Assembly: GCA_030066045.1 (NCBI GenBank)
Contig: JASJCJ010000029.1
Span: 1 to 64,000, forward strand
DNA: 64,000 nt
Origin: Calothrix sp. MO_167.B12
Lineage (GTDB): Bacteria > Cyanobacteriota > Cyanobacteriia > Cyanobacteriales > Nostocaceae
Direction: 5' to 3'
A program made the translations under genes and the position numbers. The notes under the pieces are model-generated. The model was not told where the DNA came from, made no database searches, and saw only the letters and a list, made by a program, of their open reading frames with translations. How positions within the stretch are numbered: the first letter of the stretch is position 1; the number at the start of each line of letters is the position of its first letter. Below, one piece after another: positions 62,019 to 64,000 of the stretch.

Positions 62019-62900
62019 TCACATAAACCAGCGAATGCCAGCTACCAAATAATAGCCTCCTGCCAGAATCAGTAAAGCACTTCCTAAGCGGATTACCCAA
62101 TCAGATTGAGTTAATAAGACACGGCTTTGTTTTACCAGCCCAGCGAACAAACTAGCGCAGAAAATCACCGCAGTATAACCTATGGCATAAGTAACCATTG
62201 TCAGTATACTGAGGATTTGAGAACCCGTAGCTGCGGCGGCTGCCAACACTGCAAATAATACCGGACTAGCACAGGGAGAAGTTACCAAAGCAAAGGTTAA
62301 ACCCACACCATAGGGACCAGCAACTGGGATAGAAAATTGTTTCTTCGGCAAAGGCAGGTGAATTAAACCAGCAAAGCTCAAACCCATTAAGAGAATCACC
62401 ACACCAACAACTATGTTCACGTGTCCGCGAAATTCCACCATCACTGCCGATGCCAAAGATGCGAATAAACCAAATAAGCTAAATACAGTGATTGCTCCTA
62501 AAACAAATAACCCTGCCTTGGCAAATGCATCCCGACGAGAAGTAATTTTTAAAGTGCCAATGTAACTGAGGTTCACTGGTAAGAGGGATAAAATACAGGG
62601 AGAAATACTCGCAATTAAGCCACCAACAAAAGCTAAAGGGATGAGAATTAAAGGACTATTAGTGTCTTGACTTTCCAACCATTTATGGAAAGGAGCTTCA
62701 ATGACAGATACAAAATTTTCCATACTGTCATACCAGCTTTGAAACTGATTGCCAAACACAATTAAAATAATAGTGCCGACAAATAATAAGCCCGGTAACC
62801 AGAATTTTTGCAGTTTCAGTTTAGTTTTACTTGGTGTTTTTGAATATGCTTTGTTATCGGCAATAATGCCCTTTTGATTGTAATCTGGTTCAGAAGTCAT
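62019..62900 (-). CDS. ccdA: CcdA-family cytochrome c biogenesis / thiol transport membrane protein
   Basis: FVGGLIASISPCILSLLPVNLSYIG, ALVTSPCASPVLFAVLAAAA. Confidence 0.9.
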   Translation of the reverse strand: MTSEPDYNQKGIIADNKAYSKTPSKTKLKLQKFWLPGLLFVGTIILIVFGNQFQSWYDSMENFVSVIEAPFHKWLESQDTNSPLILIPLAFVGGLIASISPCILSLLPVNLSYIGTLKITSRRDAFAKAGLFVLGAITVFSLFGLFASLASAVMVEFRGHVNIVVGVVILLMGLSFAGLIHLPLPKKQFSIPVAGPYGVGLTFALVTSPCASPVLFAVLAAAAATGSQILSILTMVTYAIGYTAVIFCASLFAGLVKQSRVLLTQSDWVIRLGSALLILAGGYYLVAGIRWFM

Positions 62901-62979
62901 AAAAATCCTCCTAGAAAATTAATTATAAAATTCGAGCTTATTATTTATACAGATATGAAGCGAAAATGGATTTATAAAG

Positions 62980-63085
62980 TTAAACCAATTTGATAAAAGA
63001 ATGCGACACATGGTTGGCTGGTAGGGGCGGGTTTTCCCCGCCCTTACAATTGGATCTGTCGCAAACATTTTTTGATTTAGTATTA
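62980..63085 (+). mobile_element. MITE-like element family B, copy 3 (106 bp)
   Basis: TTAAACCAATTTGATAAAAGAATGCGACACATGG...ACAATTGGATCTGTCGCAAACATTTTTTGATTTAGTATTA. Confidence 0.65.
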
Positions 63086-63212
63086 CATTTTTTTGTCAAC
63101 AAATACTTTGCAGTCTCTCAACAAAAGTAAGGTGGGCATTGCCCACCCTACTTACATCTCAAATCAGAGATATAACCTCATCCAAAATCTGATAATTAAA
63201 ATAAATTGAAAC

Positions 63213-63755
63213 TTATCTCTTGATGTTCTTAATAGCAGAATCTAACACCGCTACATAATCGCCCTTATTCGGATTTTTTTGAAATAATTTCAAAACCTTA
63301 CCAGTACCGGGATCGAGAATACCAACCGTAGCTGTTTTAGACTTATGAGTTTTAAAAAAATCTTCCAAACCTAATTGTTTAGCCTTTGCTTCGGCAGCTT
63401 CAGTTGTTCCTTTATCCGTGACATCTAAAACCACAAAATTTGCAGTATCAGCATAATCTTTCTTGATAGCTTCCAAGGTTGGCTTAATTTTGCGACATCC
63501 CGCACACCAAGTAGCAAAAATATCGACAACAACAGGCTTACCTTGCAATTCTTGTGCTAAAGGCTGTACATTTTGAGCAGTTTTCGCTGAAGTAGTTTGA
63601 GCCGGATTTTCCTGAGCCTGGTTAGCATTATTCGCAACAGTTTCGTTGTCGCTACAGGCAGCAAGTATGGTTGTCATACCTAAAGTTGCTGCTAGAGTTA
63701 ACTTCATTAATCGTGGACGTATGTTGCGTAGCTGATTCATGGTGATAGAGTCCAT
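63213..63755 (-). CDS. Secreted/lipoprotein thioredoxin-domain (TlpA-like) protein
   Basis: Lipobox-like ILAACSDN; VVVDIFATWCAGCRKIKPTLEAIKKDY. Confidence 0.92.
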   Translation of the reverse strand: MDSITMNQLRNIRPRLMKLTLAATLGMTTILAACSDNETVANNANQAQENPAQTTSAKTAQNVQPLAQELQGKPVVVDIFATWCAGCRKIKPTLEAIKKDYADTANFVVLDVTDKGTTEAAEAKAKQLGLEDFFKTHKSKTATVGILDPGTGKVLKLFQKNPNKGDYVAVLDSAIKNIKR

Positions 63756-64000
63756 CCATTCTAGGGTTCATTAGTTATACACACCTCAAACCAAAATGGA
63801 TTTATTTTTGATCAAAAATAGGTAGAAACTGAGAACTTGCACCAATGTCGTTTAGCCCACATTCCCACCTGGAAATAAATTTCCACAGCGAGTAAACCGA
63901 GTGCGTTTCAACTGAGAACTTGCAGCAATGTCGTTTAGCCCACATTCCCACCTTGAAATAAATTTCAAGGCTAATAAATTCACATCTTGCACCACAAGAT

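Noticed and set aside
1-64000. tRNA or rRNA genes
   Set aside because: No tRNA cloverleaf or rRNA signature was recognised on visual inspection. tRNAscan/Infernal would be needed to exclude them.

Overview
This is a chromosomal window from a filamentous cyanobacterium, probably Nostocales-like. The lineage call rests on HIP1-type GCGATCGC sites, heptanucleotide repeats (STRRs), xisH/xisI and ccmK genes. About 55 coding regions are supportable. They include lpdA, trpC, a branched-chain amino-acid ABC module, ppk, argJ, amidase, hsp20, a 2Fe-2S ferredoxin, acnB, xisHI, two BMC shell genes, arsS/arsM, two-component genes, menH, an ECF sigma/anti-sigma pair, and ccdA plus a thioredoxin. The most notable signals are: (1) a 43.3-49.4 kb same-strand run of small Sec-exported proteins, several built from two repeats each closed by a cysteine, with an XRE regulator at its head; (2) a kinase-FGE fusion whose C-terminus looks like a variable region of a diversity-generating retroelement, with no reverse transcriptase in the window; (3) at least four short non-autonomous, MITE-like repeat families, one with 7-bp target duplications and a paralogous empty site inside this window; (4) heptamer repeats whose terminal unit contains the ATG of three neighbouring genes; (5) a TnpB-less element resembling an omega-RNA/right end, in addition to an intact-looking IS200/IS605 tnpA-tnpB element; (6) a 59-aa ORF missed by the supplied ORF track. 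All calls come from reading the sequence. No searches were run.
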